From NCBI RefSeq assembly GCF_916715725.1, contig NZ_CAKAPD010000009.1:20479-84478 (forward strand): a stretch of 64,000 nt of DNA. Direction: 5' to 3'. The notes under the pieces are model-generated. The model had not been told where the DNA came from. It did not search any database and saw only the letters and a program-made list of their open reading frames with translations. The stretch comes from an uncultured Rothia sp. (lineage in GTDB: Bacteria > Actinomycetota > Actinomycetes > Actinomycetales > Micrococcaceae). The translations under genes and the position numbers were made by a program. Shown in pieces: positions 51,175 through 59,969 of this stretch (its first letter is position 1; the number at the start of each line of letters is the position of its first letter).

Positions 51175-52606
51175 GGCTATTCGCCGCATGTGGATGTCTG
51201 CCGCGTGCGTGTTTGTCCTGCTGATGGGTACCCTCAGCTATATTCAGTTCTTCGATTCGAAGACGCTGATGAATAATCAGTGGAATTCTCGAGCGCTCTA
51301 CGACAACTACGGTTCGGCACGTGGTTCGATTGTGGTTGACGGTACGGAGATTGCTTCGTCGGTGAAGTCCGATGATGAGTACAACTACCAGCGTGTGTAT
51401 AACCACCCGCTCAAGTATGCGGCTCTGACGGGTTATTTCTCCACGATTTATGGCGCGACCGGTTTGGAAGCTGCTATGGATAAGGAACTTGCAGGCACGA
51501 GCGATAGCCAGTTCTACGACCGTGTGGCACAGCTGTTCAGTGGTTCTTCCGCGCAGGGCGCTAGCGTGGAGCTGACGATTAATTCGAAGCTTCAGGATAT
51601 TGCCTACAACGCGCTACAGGGCCGTAAGGGTGCTGTGGTGGCGATGAACCCGAAGACCGGTGAGATTTTGGCGATGGCTTCTTCGCCGTCCTATGATCCG
51701 AATCTTCTGTCGGCTCATACGAGCTCTTCGGTTTTGGCGAATTACCAGGCGCTGACTTCTGACGAGGACAGCCCCCTGTTTAACCGTGCGATTGCGGGTA
51801 ACACCTATTCGCCGGGTTCGCCCTTCAAGATTATTGATGCGGTGGCGGCGCTGGAGTCCGGCAAGTACAACGCATCTTCGGTCATTCCGAACCCCGCGCA
51901 GTTGCCGCTGCCGGGCACGAACATTACCCTGCCGAACTATACGGGCGGTCAGTGTTCGACCCGAACTCAGGCGACGATTGAGTGGGCTTTGGCTCAGTCC
52001 TGTAATACGCCGTTTGCGCAGATTGCAATGGATTTGGGTCAGGAGCGTATCGCGAAGACCGCTGAGAATTTTGGTTACGGCCAGGATTTGAAGATTCCTT
52101 TGACGGTTTCTAAGTCGTCTTTCCCGTCGAATCTGACGCAGAGTCAGCTGGCTCAGTCGGCGATTGGTCAGTACGACGTGAAGACCACTCCGCTGCAGGT
52201 GGCGATGACTTCTGCGGCGATTGCAAATGGCGGCGTGCAGATGAAGCCGAACCTGATTCGTTCGGTGAAGACCAGCAACCTGAGCACTTTGCAGGAGTTC
52301 TCTCCTGAGAAGCTGCGTACATCCACTAGCCCTGAAATTGCTAACCAGGTAAAGCAGTGGATGGTGAATGCGGTTGATAATGGTATTGCACGTAATGCTG
52401 GTGTCTCCGGTGTGAAGGTGGCGGGTAAGACCGGTACCGCGGAGACCACGGCAGGTTTGAATAATTCTTGGTTTACCGGTTTCGCGCCGGCTGATGATCC
52501 TCAGATTGCGATTGCTGTGGTCTACGAGGATATTGACGTGGCGACCGGTGCCCAGTTGGCAACCAGTACTAGTAAGCAACTCTTTGAGGCGGTGTTGAAC
52601 AAGTGA
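51167..52606 (+). CDS. pbpA: Class B penicillin-binding protein (PbpA)
   Basis: 479 residues from ATG 51167, after TGGAGGTGAG. It has one N-terminal membrane helix (8-28), a pedestal domain, then a transpeptidase domain with active-site Ser218-x-x-Lys221 (YSPGSPFKI), Ser278-Cys-Asn280 and Lys421-Thr-Gly (AGKTGTAE). It cross-links peptidoglycan outside the membrane as partner of RodA and is the target of beta-lactams. In mycobacteria PbpA is phosphorylated by PknB. Its stop overlaps the kinase gene start (GTGA). Confidence 0.95.
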   Translation: MDRAIRRMWMSAACVFVLLMGTLSYIQFFDSKTLMNNQWNSRALYDNYGSARGSIVVDGTEIASSVKSDDEYNYQRVYNHPLKYAALTGYFSTIYGATGLEAAMDKELAGTSDSQFYDRVAQLFSGSSAQGASVELTINSKLQDIAYNALQGRKGAVVAMNPKTGEILAMASSPSYDPNLLSAHTSSSVLANYQALTSDEDSPLFNRAIAGNTYSPGSPFKIIDAVAALESGKYNASSVIPNPAQLPLPGTNITLPNYTGGQCSTRTQATIEWALAQSCNTPFAQIAMDLGQERIAKTAENFGYGQDLKIPLTVSKSSFPSNLTQSQLAQSAIGQYDVKTTPLQVAMTSAAIANGGVQMKPNLIRSVKTSNLSTLQEFSPEKLRTSTSPEIANQVKQWMVNAVDNGIARNAGVSGVKVAGKTGTAETTAGLNNSWFTGFAPADDPQIAIAVVYEDIDVATGAQLATSTSKQLFEAVLNK

Positions 52607-54360
52607 GGCCTGCGGCTGATATCACTTTGGGCGGGCGCTACACCCTAACCGAACGTATCGCGATTGGCGGTATGGGCGAGGTGTGGAAAGCTCGCGACAA
52701 GGTGCTTGGGCGCATCGTTGCGGTCAAGATCCTCAAGGAGGAGTACACCGGTGACCCGGGCTTCTTGGAGCGTTTCCGCGCCGAGGCCCGTAATACGGCG
52801 CTGTTGAACCACCCCGGCGTAGCAAATGTTTTCGACTACGGCGAGGAGGACAACTCGGCGTACCTGGTGATGGAGCTGGTTCCGGGTAACCCGCTTTCGA
52901 GCATCATCGAGCATGAGACTACCCTGCCGCCCGATCGTATTCTGAACTTCATTGCTCAGACCGCTCGTGCGTTGGCTGCGGCTCATTCGCAGGGTCTGGT
53001 GCATCGTGACGTGAAGCCGGGTAACCTCATCATCACCCCGGATGACCGCGTGAAGGTGACCGATTTCGGTATTGCTCGTCTGGCTAATCAGGTGCCGTTG
53101 ACGGCTACCGGACAGGTGATGGGTACTGCCCAGTATTTGGCGCCGGAGCAGGCGACCGGTCAGGCGGCTACCGCGTCTTCGGATATGTACTCGTTGGGCA
53201 TTATTGGTTATGAGTGCCTGGTGGGTCGTCGTCCGTTTACGGGTGAGTCGCAGATTGCGATTGCGCTGGCTCAGGTGAATGATCCGCCGCCGCCGCTTCC
53301 GGAGACCATCCCGGCTCCGGCTCGTGCGCTAATTATGTGCCTGTTGGCGAAGGACCCGGCTCAGCGTCCTAAGGATGCAACCGCTCTGGCTTCTGCGGTG
53401 GATGCGATTCGTCGCCGCGATTTAAAGGCTGCGGTGAAGGCTGTTCCTTCTCTGGCTCAGTTCTTGGCTGAGGAGAACGCTGACGACGCTACCGTCGCGA
53501 TGACCGCGATGGATGTTGCGGCTGAGCCGATTAGCGCTTCTGCTGCTCCGCGTTTTGGTTCTGGTGGTCGTTTCTCGCCGGAGCCGACGACGGCGCCGAT
53601 TCCTCGCACGAGTGAGCAGACGATGCGTCCGGCTTCGGGTCGCGTGAAGTCTACTCCTGCTCCTGCAGCGAAGCGTGGCCCGAACGTCTGGATGTGGGTT
53701 GCTCTGCTTCTGGCAATCGTGCTGATTGCTGGCGGTATTTGGACGGTTCTTTCCTCCAATAATGGTGGCGGTTCGACTGATCCGGTTCCGAGCGCTTCTT
53801 CGTCTGCTGTTCCGACGAACACGGGTACCGTTTCGACGGTGGAGCCGACTGAGTCTGCTTCTGCCCGTGCCGCTAAGCAGAAGGTGACCGTCAACGCGAT
53901 TAACTACGAGGGTCGCGAGCTGCAGGATGCGGTGAACGAGCTGAAGAACCTTGGCTTGTCCCCCAAGACTGAGGGTGTTGAGTCGACTCAGCCGGAGAAC
54001 ACGGTGATTTCGGTTTCTCCGACGGGTACTTTGGAGCAGGGTAATAGCGTGACTGTTCGCTATTCGACCGGTCCGAAGTCGGTGACTTTGCCGTCGAACC
54101 TTGAGGGTAAGAACGTTGACGAGGCGTCGAAGGCTGTTGCCGCTCTGGGTGTGAACGTTTCTCTGCATTATGAGAATTCGGACACTGCGGCCCCCGGTAC
54201 GGTGCTTCGTACTACCCCTTCATCTGGCACCAAGGTCACGGTTGGTAGTAATGTAGACATGTATGTGGCCTCTTCCAGTTCGGGTAGGGGTTCGAGTGCG
54301 AGCGCTTCTGCTGCACCGTCTGCGTCGGCTTCTGCTTCCGCTTCTGCGTCGGCGCGTTAG
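52603..54360 (+). CDS. pknA: Ser/Thr protein kinase PknA with PASTA-like repeats
   Basis: 585 residues from GTG 52603. The kinase domain (1-275) is complete: glycine loop IGGMGEVWKA, Lys in VAVKILKEEY, HRDVKPGN, DFG (VTDFGIAR) and APEQ. A juxtamembrane linker, membrane helix (about 363-383) and an extracellular part follow. The extracellular part has two PASTA-like units (KVTVNAINYEGRELQDAVNELKNLGL, SVTLPSNLEGKNVDEASKAVAALG) and a Ser/Ala tail. Mycobacterial PknA lacks PASTA repeats, so this version may sense muropeptides by itself. Position between pbpA and pknB supports the name. Confidence 0.92.
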   Translation: MRPAADITLGGRYTLTERIAIGGMGEVWKARDKVLGRIVAVKILKEEYTGDPGFLERFRAEARNTALLNHPGVANVFDYGEEDNSAYLVMELVPGNPLSSIIEHETTLPPDRILNFIAQTARALAAAHSQGLVHRDVKPGNLIITPDDRVKVTDFGIARLANQVPLTATGQVMGTAQYLAPEQATGQAATASSDMYSLGIIGYECLVGRRPFTGESQIAIALAQVNDPPPPLPETIPAPARALIMCLLAKDPAQRPKDATALASAVDAIRRRDLKAAVKAVPSLAQFLAEENADDATVAMTAMDVAAEPISASAAPRFGSGGRFSPEPTTAPIPRTSEQTMRPASGRVKSTPAPAAKRGPNVWMWVALLLAIVLIAGGIWTVLSSNNGGGSTDPVPSASSSAVPTNTGTVSTVEPTESASARAAKQKVTVNAINYEGRELQDAVNELKNLGLSPKTEGVESTQPENTVISVSPTGTLEQGNSVTVRYSTGPKSVTLPSNLEGKNVDEASKAVAALGVNVSLHYENSDTAAPGTVLRTTPSSGTKVTVGSNVDMYVASSSSGRGSSASASAAPSASASASASASAR

Positions 54361-54407
54361 CCCCTACGTTTTGATTTAGTTTTAGTCTTAGTGATCCAGG
54401 AGAACTT

Positions 54408-56564
54408 ATGGACCTGTCGGTTCCCGACACGGTTGATAACCGTTACAAGGTACTCGAGGTAATCGGTACCGGTGCGATGGCAACCGTTTATGCTGCTGAG
54501 GATACTCGCCTCGGCCGCAAGGTTGCGCTTAAGATTCTGCGCCCGGAGCAGGCCCAGGACGATACGTTCCGCGCACGCTTTAAGCGTGAGGCGGAGGCTG
54601 TGGCGTCTCTGAACAATCCTGCGATTGTTGCTGTCTATGACACCGGTTCGTACAACCCCTCGCAGGATGGCAAGGAGTCTGATTCTTCGGATGAGGGCAC
54701 CGCTATTCCTTATATCGTGATGGAGTACGTGGAGGGTCACACTCTTCGTTCCATCCTGTCCCGTGGCGGCCACCTGCCGGTCCGTGATGCTTTGGGTTAT
54801 TCCGAGCAGCTGCTGGGTGCTTTGCAGTACAGCCACTCGATGGGCATTATTCACCGCGACATTAAGCCGGCGAATATTATGGTGCTGGAGCGTACCAGCG
54901 AGGATATCGCTAAGGGTCAGCCCGGCCAGATTAAGGTCATGGATTTCGGTATTTCCCGTGCCATTGAGGAAGCTGGCGAGGCGCTGACCAAGGCTAACGT
55001 GGTGATGGGTAGCGCACGCTACATGTCCCCTGAGCAGGTGAGCGGCAAGGATGTTGACGCCCGTAGCGACCTGTACTCTGCTGCCTGCGTGATTTACGAG
55101 ATGATTGCTGGTCGTTCTCCGTTCGATGCTGAGTCGAATGTTGACCTGGCTGCTAAGCACCTCTCTGACACTCCTGAGCCTCCGAGCAAGTTCACCCCGC
55201 TTGAGGTTCCGGCGGGTCTGGATGCTGTGATTCTGAAGGGTCTGGCGAAGAACCCGGATGAGCGTTATCAGAGCGCGGCTGAGTTCGCTCAGGCTCTGGT
55301 GTCGGTTGTTCGCCCGGGTGAAGAGACCGTGGTTCAGGATGCAGCGATGACTACTGCTTTCGTTCCTTCGGCAACTACCGCCTCCCTGGGTGATGACTAC
55401 GCCCCGTACACCACCTCGATCACTGAGGCTTCGGTGGAGGACGGCGGTCTTAACGGCTTCTTCGAGTATGAGGACGATGAAGAGCTGTACGAGGATGAGG
55501 AGTACGCGGAGTACGATGAGTCTTCGCCGCGTAAGCGTGCGTGGGTTCGTTTCCTCGTGGGTACTCTGATTGCGGCTCTGCTGGTCTTCAGTGTCGGCTC
55601 GGTGCTGTACTACCAGAACAAGCTGAACGAGGTTCCGCAGGTTTCGGTTCCGGCTGTGGTGAATGTTTCCCGCGATGATGCCGATAACCAGCTGCGTAAC
55701 TTGGGCTTCGTGCTGGATTACCGTACGGCTTACTCTGACAACATCAAGAAGGGTGACGTGATTAGCGTCGAGCCGGGTGTTGGCTCGAAGGTTAACAAGG
55801 GTTCGACCGTGACTGTGACCGTTTCGAGTGGTCCGGAGAAGGTCAAGCTGCCGGATAACCTGCAGGGTCAGAGTGAGGCGTATGTCCGTAACGCTCTGAA
55901 GGACCTGGGTCTGGTGGATGGCCGCGTCTCCACTGTGGAGAGCGCTTCCGTTCCTGCCGGTATGGTTGTGGAGCTTTCCCCGGAGAAGGGCTCGACCGAT
56001 GATAAGGGTGCTCAGACCGTTGAGGCTGGTAGCACCGTGAACATCGTCCTGTCCTCCGGTAAGGTGAAGGTCCCCTCGCTGGTGGGTCTGACCAAGGATC
56101 AGGCTATTGCTGCTCTGACTGCTCAGGATGTTCTGCTGAACACCAACATTGAGACCGTTCAGACCAATGAGCGTCCTGCTGGTACCGTGCTTTCGCAGAG
56201 CTCTGCGGCGGGTACTCTGGTGGCTCAGAACAGCACCGTGACGATTCGTGTGGCGGCTACTCCGACTCAGACGACTGCACCGACTCAGCAGGCTACTCAG
56301 CCGGCTGCATCGACCGGTAACCAGAACGCTACTACTGGCAACCAGAACCAGCAGCGTCAGGCTACCCAGCAGGCTACTCAGCCGGCTGCATCGACCGGTA
56401 ACCAGAACGCTACCACTGGCAACCAGAACCAGCAGCGTTCTACCGCTACGGCTACTCCGGCACCGGCTGCGTCCGCTACTGCGGGTACCCGTACGATTCA
56501 GGGTAATAACGCGAATACCAATGCCAATGCGAACAACGCAAACGCTAACGCGAATGCCCGCTAA
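54408..56564 (+). CDS. pknB: Ser/Thr protein kinase PknB with PASTA repeats
   Basis: 718 residues from ATG 54408, after CAGGAG. The kinase domain (1-290) has VIGTGAMATVYAAED, VALKILRPEQ, HRDIKPAN, DFG (VMDFGISR) and SPEQ. An acidic juxtamembrane region (EDDEELYEDEEYAEYDE) precedes the helix at about 381-402. Three PASTA units follow (VPAVVNVSRDDADNQLRNLG; KLPDNLQGQSEAYVRNALKDLG; VPSLVGLTKDQAIAALTAQD). They bind muropeptides in relatives. The C-terminal 95 residues are a Thr/Gln/Asn/Ala-rich tail with a 27-residue tandem repeat and an NANAN run, not usual for PknB. It is last in the operon and is followed by a terminator. Confidence 0.95.
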   Translation: MDLSVPDTVDNRYKVLEVIGTGAMATVYAAEDTRLGRKVALKILRPEQAQDDTFRARFKREAEAVASLNNPAIVAVYDTGSYNPSQDGKESDSSDEGTAIPYIVMEYVEGHTLRSILSRGGHLPVRDALGYSEQLLGALQYSHSMGIIHRDIKPANIMVLERTSEDIAKGQPGQIKVMDFGISRAIEEAGEALTKANVVMGSARYMSPEQVSGKDVDARSDLYSAACVIYEMIAGRSPFDAESNVDLAAKHLSDTPEPPSKFTPLEVPAGLDAVILKGLAKNPDERYQSAAEFAQALVSVVRPGEETVVQDAAMTTAFVPSATTASLGDDYAPYTTSITEASVEDGGLNGFFEYEDDEELYEDEEYAEYDESSPRKRAWVRFLVGTLIAALLVFSVGSVLYYQNKLNEVPQVSVPAVVNVSRDDADNQLRNLGFVLDYRTAYSDNIKKGDVISVEPGVGSKVNKGSTVTVTVSSGPEKVKLPDNLQGQSEAYVRNALKDLGLVDGRVSTVESASVPAGMVVELSPEKGSTDDKGAQTVEAGSTVNIVLSSGKVKVPSLVGLTKDQAIAALTAQDVLLNTNIETVQTNERPAGTVLSQSSAAGTLVAQNSTVTIRVAATPTQTTAPTQQATQPAASTGNQNATTGNQNQQRQATQQATQPAASTGNQNATTGNQNQQRSTATATPAPAASATAGTRTIQGNNANTNANANNANANANAR
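56283..56444 (+). repeat. 81-bp tandem repeat in the pknB 3' end
   Basis: Two copies (56283-56363 and 56364-56444) with only a few base differences, each encoding TQQATQPAASTGNQNATTGN plus seven more residues. In-frame period of 27 codons means copy number can vary without frameshift. Confidence 0.9.
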
Positions 56565-56588
56565 GGGGTTCTAGCGGCTAGCTACGAT

Positions 56589-56634
56589 AAAGGGGCGGCG
56601 CTCCACACCGTTGGGTGTGGGGCGCCGCCCCTTT
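56589..56634. terminator. Terminator of the fhaA-pknB operon
   Basis: AAAGGGGCGGCG and CCACACC pair with GGTGTGG and CGCCGCCCCTTT (56589-56634), with a GTTG loop. Confidence 0.9.
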
Positions 56635-56711
56635 CGTGTATCTGCCCGTGTGTCTGTCTGTGTGCTTTGTTCGTGTACCGGGGCTTGCTCGCGGCTACGG
56701 GCCAGATAGAG

Positions 56712-56766
56712 CTATCGCCTCCAGCTTCCCTGTAGCGTGACTGCTACGGGGCTTCTGGAGGCGATA
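56712..56766. repeat. Long inverted repeat between pknB and pabA
   Basis: TATCGCCTCCAG (near 56713-56724) pairs with CTGGAGGCGATA (56755-56766), enclosing a second stem CCCTGTAGC/GCTACGGGG with a GTGACT loop. It has no T-run on either side. It may act as terminator for pabA, an RNA-processing site or a protein-binding site. Confidence 0.6.
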
Positions 56767-56798
56767 TAAGCCACTGAGGGCTCTAAAGGCTAGAAGGG

Positions 56799-57431
56799 CT
56801 AGGCCATGAGGGGTGAGAGGCTCTTAGAGCGTTCTGCGGCGCCCTGCAGGCCGGTTTCTTCGAGCCAGTTGCCGAGCATGAGGTATCCGCTTTCGGTCAG
56901 GACCGATTCGGGGTGGAACTGCACGCCGTGCATGGGGGCTTCACGGTGGCGCAGGCCCATGATGATGCCGTTGTCGGTCGTGGAGGTGGTTTCCAGGACG
57001 TCGGGCATGGTTTCGGGTACAACCGCCAGGGAGTGGTAGCGGGTCGCGGTGAAGGGGCAGGGCACGTCCTTGAACACGGAGACGTTATCGTGCACCAGCT
57101 GCGAGGTCTTGCCGTGCATCAACTCGGGGGCGTGGGTGACGGTGCCGCCGAATGCCTCAGCAATAGCCTGGTGGCCCAGGCAGACGCCCAGCAGCGGCTT
57201 CTTCGCTTCCGCGGCCCAGCGGATGGTGTCGATGATGACGCCTGCCTCTGCGGGGGCACCGGGGCCGGGAGAGACGAGCACGCCGTTGTGTTCTTCGGCG
57301 AGCTTGATGACTTCGTCGAGTTCGTATTCGTCGTTACGGATGACGGTGGTTTCAGCGCCGAGCTGCTGGATGTAGCCGACGAGGGTGAAGACGAAGCTGT
57401 CGTAGTTGTCGATAACAAGGATGCGGGTCAT
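56799..57431 (-). CDS. pabA: Anthranilate/aminodeoxychorismate synthase glutaminase subunit
   Basis: 210 residues. A class I glutamine amidotransferase with nucleophile Cys84 (LLGVCLGHQAI) and His173/Glu175 (VQFHPES); it releases ammonia from Gln for the chorismate-using subunit, giving anthranilate (Trp) or 4-amino-4-deoxychorismate (folate). The two uses are not separable from this sequence, and mycobacterial orthologues at this position are called trpG. The synthase subunit is not nearby. It is last in a - strand unit after srtE and a small membrane gene, convergent with pknB. The ATG follows AAGGACG. Confidence 0.92.
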   Translation of the reverse strand: MTRILVIDNYDSFVFTLVGYIQQLGAETTVIRNDEYELDEVIKLAEEHNGVLVSPGPGAPAEAGVIIDTIRWAAEAKKPLLGVCLGHQAIAEAFGGTVTHAPELMHGKTSQLVHDNVSVFKDVPCPFTATRYHSLAVVPETMPDVLETTSTTDNGIIMGLRHREAPMHGVQFHPESVLTESGYLMLGNWLEETGLQGAAERSKSLSPLMA

Positions 57432-57446
57432 GGCACGTCCTTAGCG

Positions 57447-57608
57447 CTAATGGTTGATGGTGACGTTCAGGTTGAAGGGGCCGTACTCTGCGAAGTGGGG
57501 GAAGACGAATTCCATGAGCAGGTAGACTACGGCGAGTATCAGCACGATGGCGATAATGATGCGAACCCACAGGGGGCCGGGGAGGTGGCGGAAAATCCAT
57601 GCGTACAT
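57447..57608 (-). CDS. 53-residue single-pass membrane protein between srtE and pabA
   Basis: A small gene: ATG at 57608 (reading leftwards), stop at 57447, with AGAGGAAAAG as ribosome site. The product begins MYAWIFRHLPGPLWVRIII, has one membrane helix (about 15-36) and ends in a short aromatic outer segment (FVFPHFAEYGPFNLNVTINH). The spacing to srtE (18 bases) and pabA (15 bases) is tight, so it is part of that operon. Proteins with a similar RHLPGPLW start occur at this place in related Micrococcaceae as far as I recall; the function is unknown. Confidence 0.75.
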   Translation of the reverse strand: MYAWIFRHLPGPLWVRIIIAIVLILAVVYLLMEFVFPHFAEYGPFNLNVTINH

Positions 57609-57626
57609 CTGCTTTTCCTCTCAGAT

Positions 57627-58376
57627 TTAGGATTTTGCGACGGAGGCGGCAATTTCTGCGGGCGCTCCGGCTGCGGCGGGCCGCCAGGATTCGAGGCGGG
57701 CGTGGACAATGTATCGTTCGGTGTCGCCGTAGCGCGGGTGGCAGGTGGTGAGCGTCAGGAGGCGCTCGGTGGGTGCTACGCCGGGCTGTCCGGGGACGGG
57801 TTCGATGACTTCTACCTGGTCGGGCTGCACGATTTCGTGGCTGTAGACGGTGTAGGTGTAGTAGCCGTCTTTGGTGCGCACGTAGATGTGGTCGCCTTCG
57901 GTGAGCAGGTCGATGTCGTTGAGGACTTTACCGCGGGTTTGGCGATGGCCTGCGAGGGAGAAGTTGCCGACCTGGCCGGGCATGGCGCTTCCTTCGTAGT
58001 GGCCGAGGCCGAGGGAGTCGAGCACGTCGGAGCTGGTGCCCTGGGTTGCGGGGCGCTGGTAGTCGGATCCGAACTTGGGGATGTAGACGACGCCGAAGAC
58101 TTCACCGTGGCCGGGTTCGCTCAGACCGGCGGGAGGGGTGTTGGGGTCCCAGTCGGGGACGGGTTCGCCGGGATTGGAGTCGAACTCCTGAACGAGGGTG
58201 CTGACGGCTTGGGATTGGGTGCGGTCGGCGTCGATGTTGGTCCACCAAAGCTGCCATGCGACGAAGAGGAGCAGTACGACTCCGATGGTGATGAGGAGTT
58301 CGCCTGTAATCTGGATGACCCAGTGCAGCACGCTGCGGGGGCGGCGCTCTGCGGTGGGTGCCGTTCCTTGACTCAT
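57627..58376 (-). CDS. srtE: Class E sortase
   Basis: 249 residues. ATG 58376 is chosen because AAAGGAGA lies just upstream; the longer form is not needed. One membrane helix (about 26-46) is followed by the sortase barrel with His144 (SLAGHR), catalytic Cys212 (LTLTTCHPRY) and Arg221. The TLTTCHPRYGDTERY block is typical of class E enzymes of actinobacteria, which prefer LAxTG signals. It attaches secreted proteins to peptidoglycan. The LARTG protein of this window (11210-14230) is a natural substrate. It is the only sortase gene in the window. Confidence 0.93.
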   Translation of the reverse strand: MSQGTAPTAERRPRSVLHWVIQITGELLITIGVVLLLFVAWQLWWTNIDADRTQSQAVSTLVQEFDSNPGEPVPDWDPNTPPAGLSEPGHGEVFGVVYIPKFGSDYQRPATQGTSSDVLDSLGLGHYEGSAMPGQVGNFSLAGHRQTRGKVLNDIDLLTEGDHIYVRTKDGYYTYTVYSHEIVQPDQVEVIEPVPGQPGVAPTERLLTLTTCHPRYGDTERYIVHARLESWRPAAAGAPAEIAASVAKS

Positions 58377-58535
58377 GCGGTCTCCTTTGTCTTCTGGGTT
58401 ATGTATGTTCTTGGGCGCCGGGTGGCGTTCCTTATCTTTCAACGCGGGGAGAAGGTGAAATCATCCCGTAAGTCTGCAAAGATAGGTGTGAACATATATT
58501 TTTAGGTTACCCATACAACAATAAGCGGAGGAAGT

Positions 58536-58850
58536 ATGTCGACCAACTCGGCTAAGGCATCGTCCAAGAAGAAGTCTCAGAAGTCTGCTAAGTCTGAGGT
58601 GGAGGATGCGAGCGAGCTGCGTCTGCGTGAGATTGCTCGTGAGATGGAGAGCGGCACGCAGCTGAAGGAGCAGACTCCGTTGTGGTACCGCGTGATTATG
58701 TTCTCGCTGTTGGCGGTGGGCATTCTGTGGATTATTGTTTTCTACATTACGCAGGGCCTGTTCCCGATTCCTGATCTGGGTATGTGGAATGTGAGTGTTG
58801 GTGTGGGCGCCATGATGGTGAGCATGCTGATGATGACTCGCTGGCGTTAA
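58536..58850 (+). CDS. crgA: Cell division protein CrgA
   Basis: 104 residues. A Lys/Ser-rich cytoplasmic N-terminus (about 55 residues, longer than in Streptomyces) is followed by two membrane helices (about 52-72 and 82-100) and a TRWR end, the CrgA plan. It recruits division and wall-synthesis proteins to the septum. It is divergent from srtE, next to the pknB cluster, as in mycobacteria and Streptomyces. An AGCGGAGGAAGT ribosome site precedes ATG 58536. Confidence 0.92.
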   Translation: MSTNSAKASSKKKSQKSAKSEVEDASELRLREIAREMESGTQLKEQTPLWYRVIMFSLLAVGILWIIVFYITQGLFPIPDLGMWNVSVGVGAMMVSMLMMTRWR

Positions 58851-58872
58851 GACTTATGCGTTAGATTTTATG

Positions 58873-58910
58873 AGAGAGGCGGTCGTCCCGTATGGGGCGG
58901 CCGCCTCTCT
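58873..58910. terminator. Bidirectional terminator after crgA
   Basis: AGAGAGGC and inner GTCCC/GGGGC pair with CCGCCTCTCT (58873-58910). It serves crgA (+) and the transporter gene (-). Confidence 0.85.
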
Positions 58911-58944
58911 GTGTTTGGGGTCTGCCTGTTTGGCAGGGCTGGAG

Positions 58945-59955
58945 TTAGAGCGCCTCCGCATTACCTGTCTTTGTTCTTGCTCGGAAGATTGCGGTCATGG
59001 CGACCATGATAAGCAGCTCGGTGAGGGTTTGAGTGAGCACGGTGGCGCCCATGAGGCTCGCTTCGGGGTTCCCGTTGTGTGCCAGGCGTTGTGCGCAGAG
59101 CGCGACGACGGGGTAGATGATGAGGGCGTTGCGGGTGACGGCGCTGAAGGTTACGGAGATGCGTTCCGGTCGGCTCATCACCTTGCTGAGGCACCATGCA
59201 GCGCCTCCTGCGAGGATTGCGTAGGTGAGGTAGAGTCCGGCGAGTCGGGGAATGAGCTGCGTTTCGTTCAGTACCGCCGGGGTATAGGCGGAACACATGA
59301 GCGCAAGGAGCAGGCACATGAGGGGAATCATCGCGGCATCACTGATGGTGCGTACGCGTTCGTAGGTTTGTTGGCGCTGCGGTGAGCGGGTTGACCAGCG
59401 TTGCGCGAGGTAGGCGGCTACTAGAGGTACGATGAGCAGTGCCAAGCTGAGGTAGCTTTCAGCGGGGAGGGGGAATATTTCTCCCATCACCCCAATATCC
59501 AATATTCCTATATATGCATATGAACTAGTCCAAACTGGAATAGAAATGATTTGGGCACCAAGCAGATAGGGTGTTGCCGCCAGCAAACCGCGATATTCCC
59601 CTCCAGCAATACACGCAAAAACCACAACGTAATCCACGCATGGAGCCAGCAAAACAATCACCGTTGCTAGAGCAACGGGACCACCTTCGGGTACGAAGAG
59701 GGGAACGAGCAGAGCTACTAGAATCGGGGTTCCCATGACTGCTACCAGCACCACCGTGCGAGTGAGTCTCTTGTACTGACCGGCACCCATGCCGGTTAGG
59801 GGCATGAGCGCGAAGTTAGTCCACAGGAGCGCACCGAGCGCGTAGGGCACGAGCTGCTCAGAAACCAGACTCCACCCACCCAGTCCCGCGCAGGCAACTC
59901 CCACGGCCATGGAGGCGAGGTAGAGAGCCACCTGGTGGCGTTCCATATAGCTCAC
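58945..59955 (-). CDS. BASS/ACR3-like membrane transporter
   Basis: 336 residues with GTG 59955 as start (AGAGGA seven bases upstream); ATG 59946 is the alternative. It has about ten membrane helices of the bile-acid:sodium/arsenite (BASS-BART) superfamily. VLLAPCVDYVVVFACIAGG in the middle holds the Cys that corresponds to the essential Cys of ACR3 arsenite exporters, but no arsR or arsC is nearby. The gene follows lysG by 14 bases on the same strand and is probably co-transcribed with it, so its cargo may be an amino acid or organic anion; the substrate is unknown. Confidence 0.72.
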   Translation of the reverse strand: MSYMERHQVALYLASMAVGVACAGLGGWSLVSEQLVPYALGALLWTNFALMPLTGMGAGQYKRLTRTVVLVAVMGTPILVALLVPLFVPEGGPVALATVIVLLAPCVDYVVVFACIAGGEYRGLLAATPYLLGAQIISIPVWTSSYAYIGILDIGVMGEIFPLPAESYLSLALLIVPLVAAYLAQRWSTRSPQRQQTYERVRTISDAAMIPLMCLLLALMCSAYTPAVLNETQLIPRLAGLYLTYAILAGGAAWCLSKVMSRPERISVTFSAVTRNALIIYPVVALCAQRLAHNGNPEASLMGATVLTQTLTELLIMVAMTAIFRARTKTGNAEAL

Positions 59956-59969
59956 GGAGCCATCCTCTT

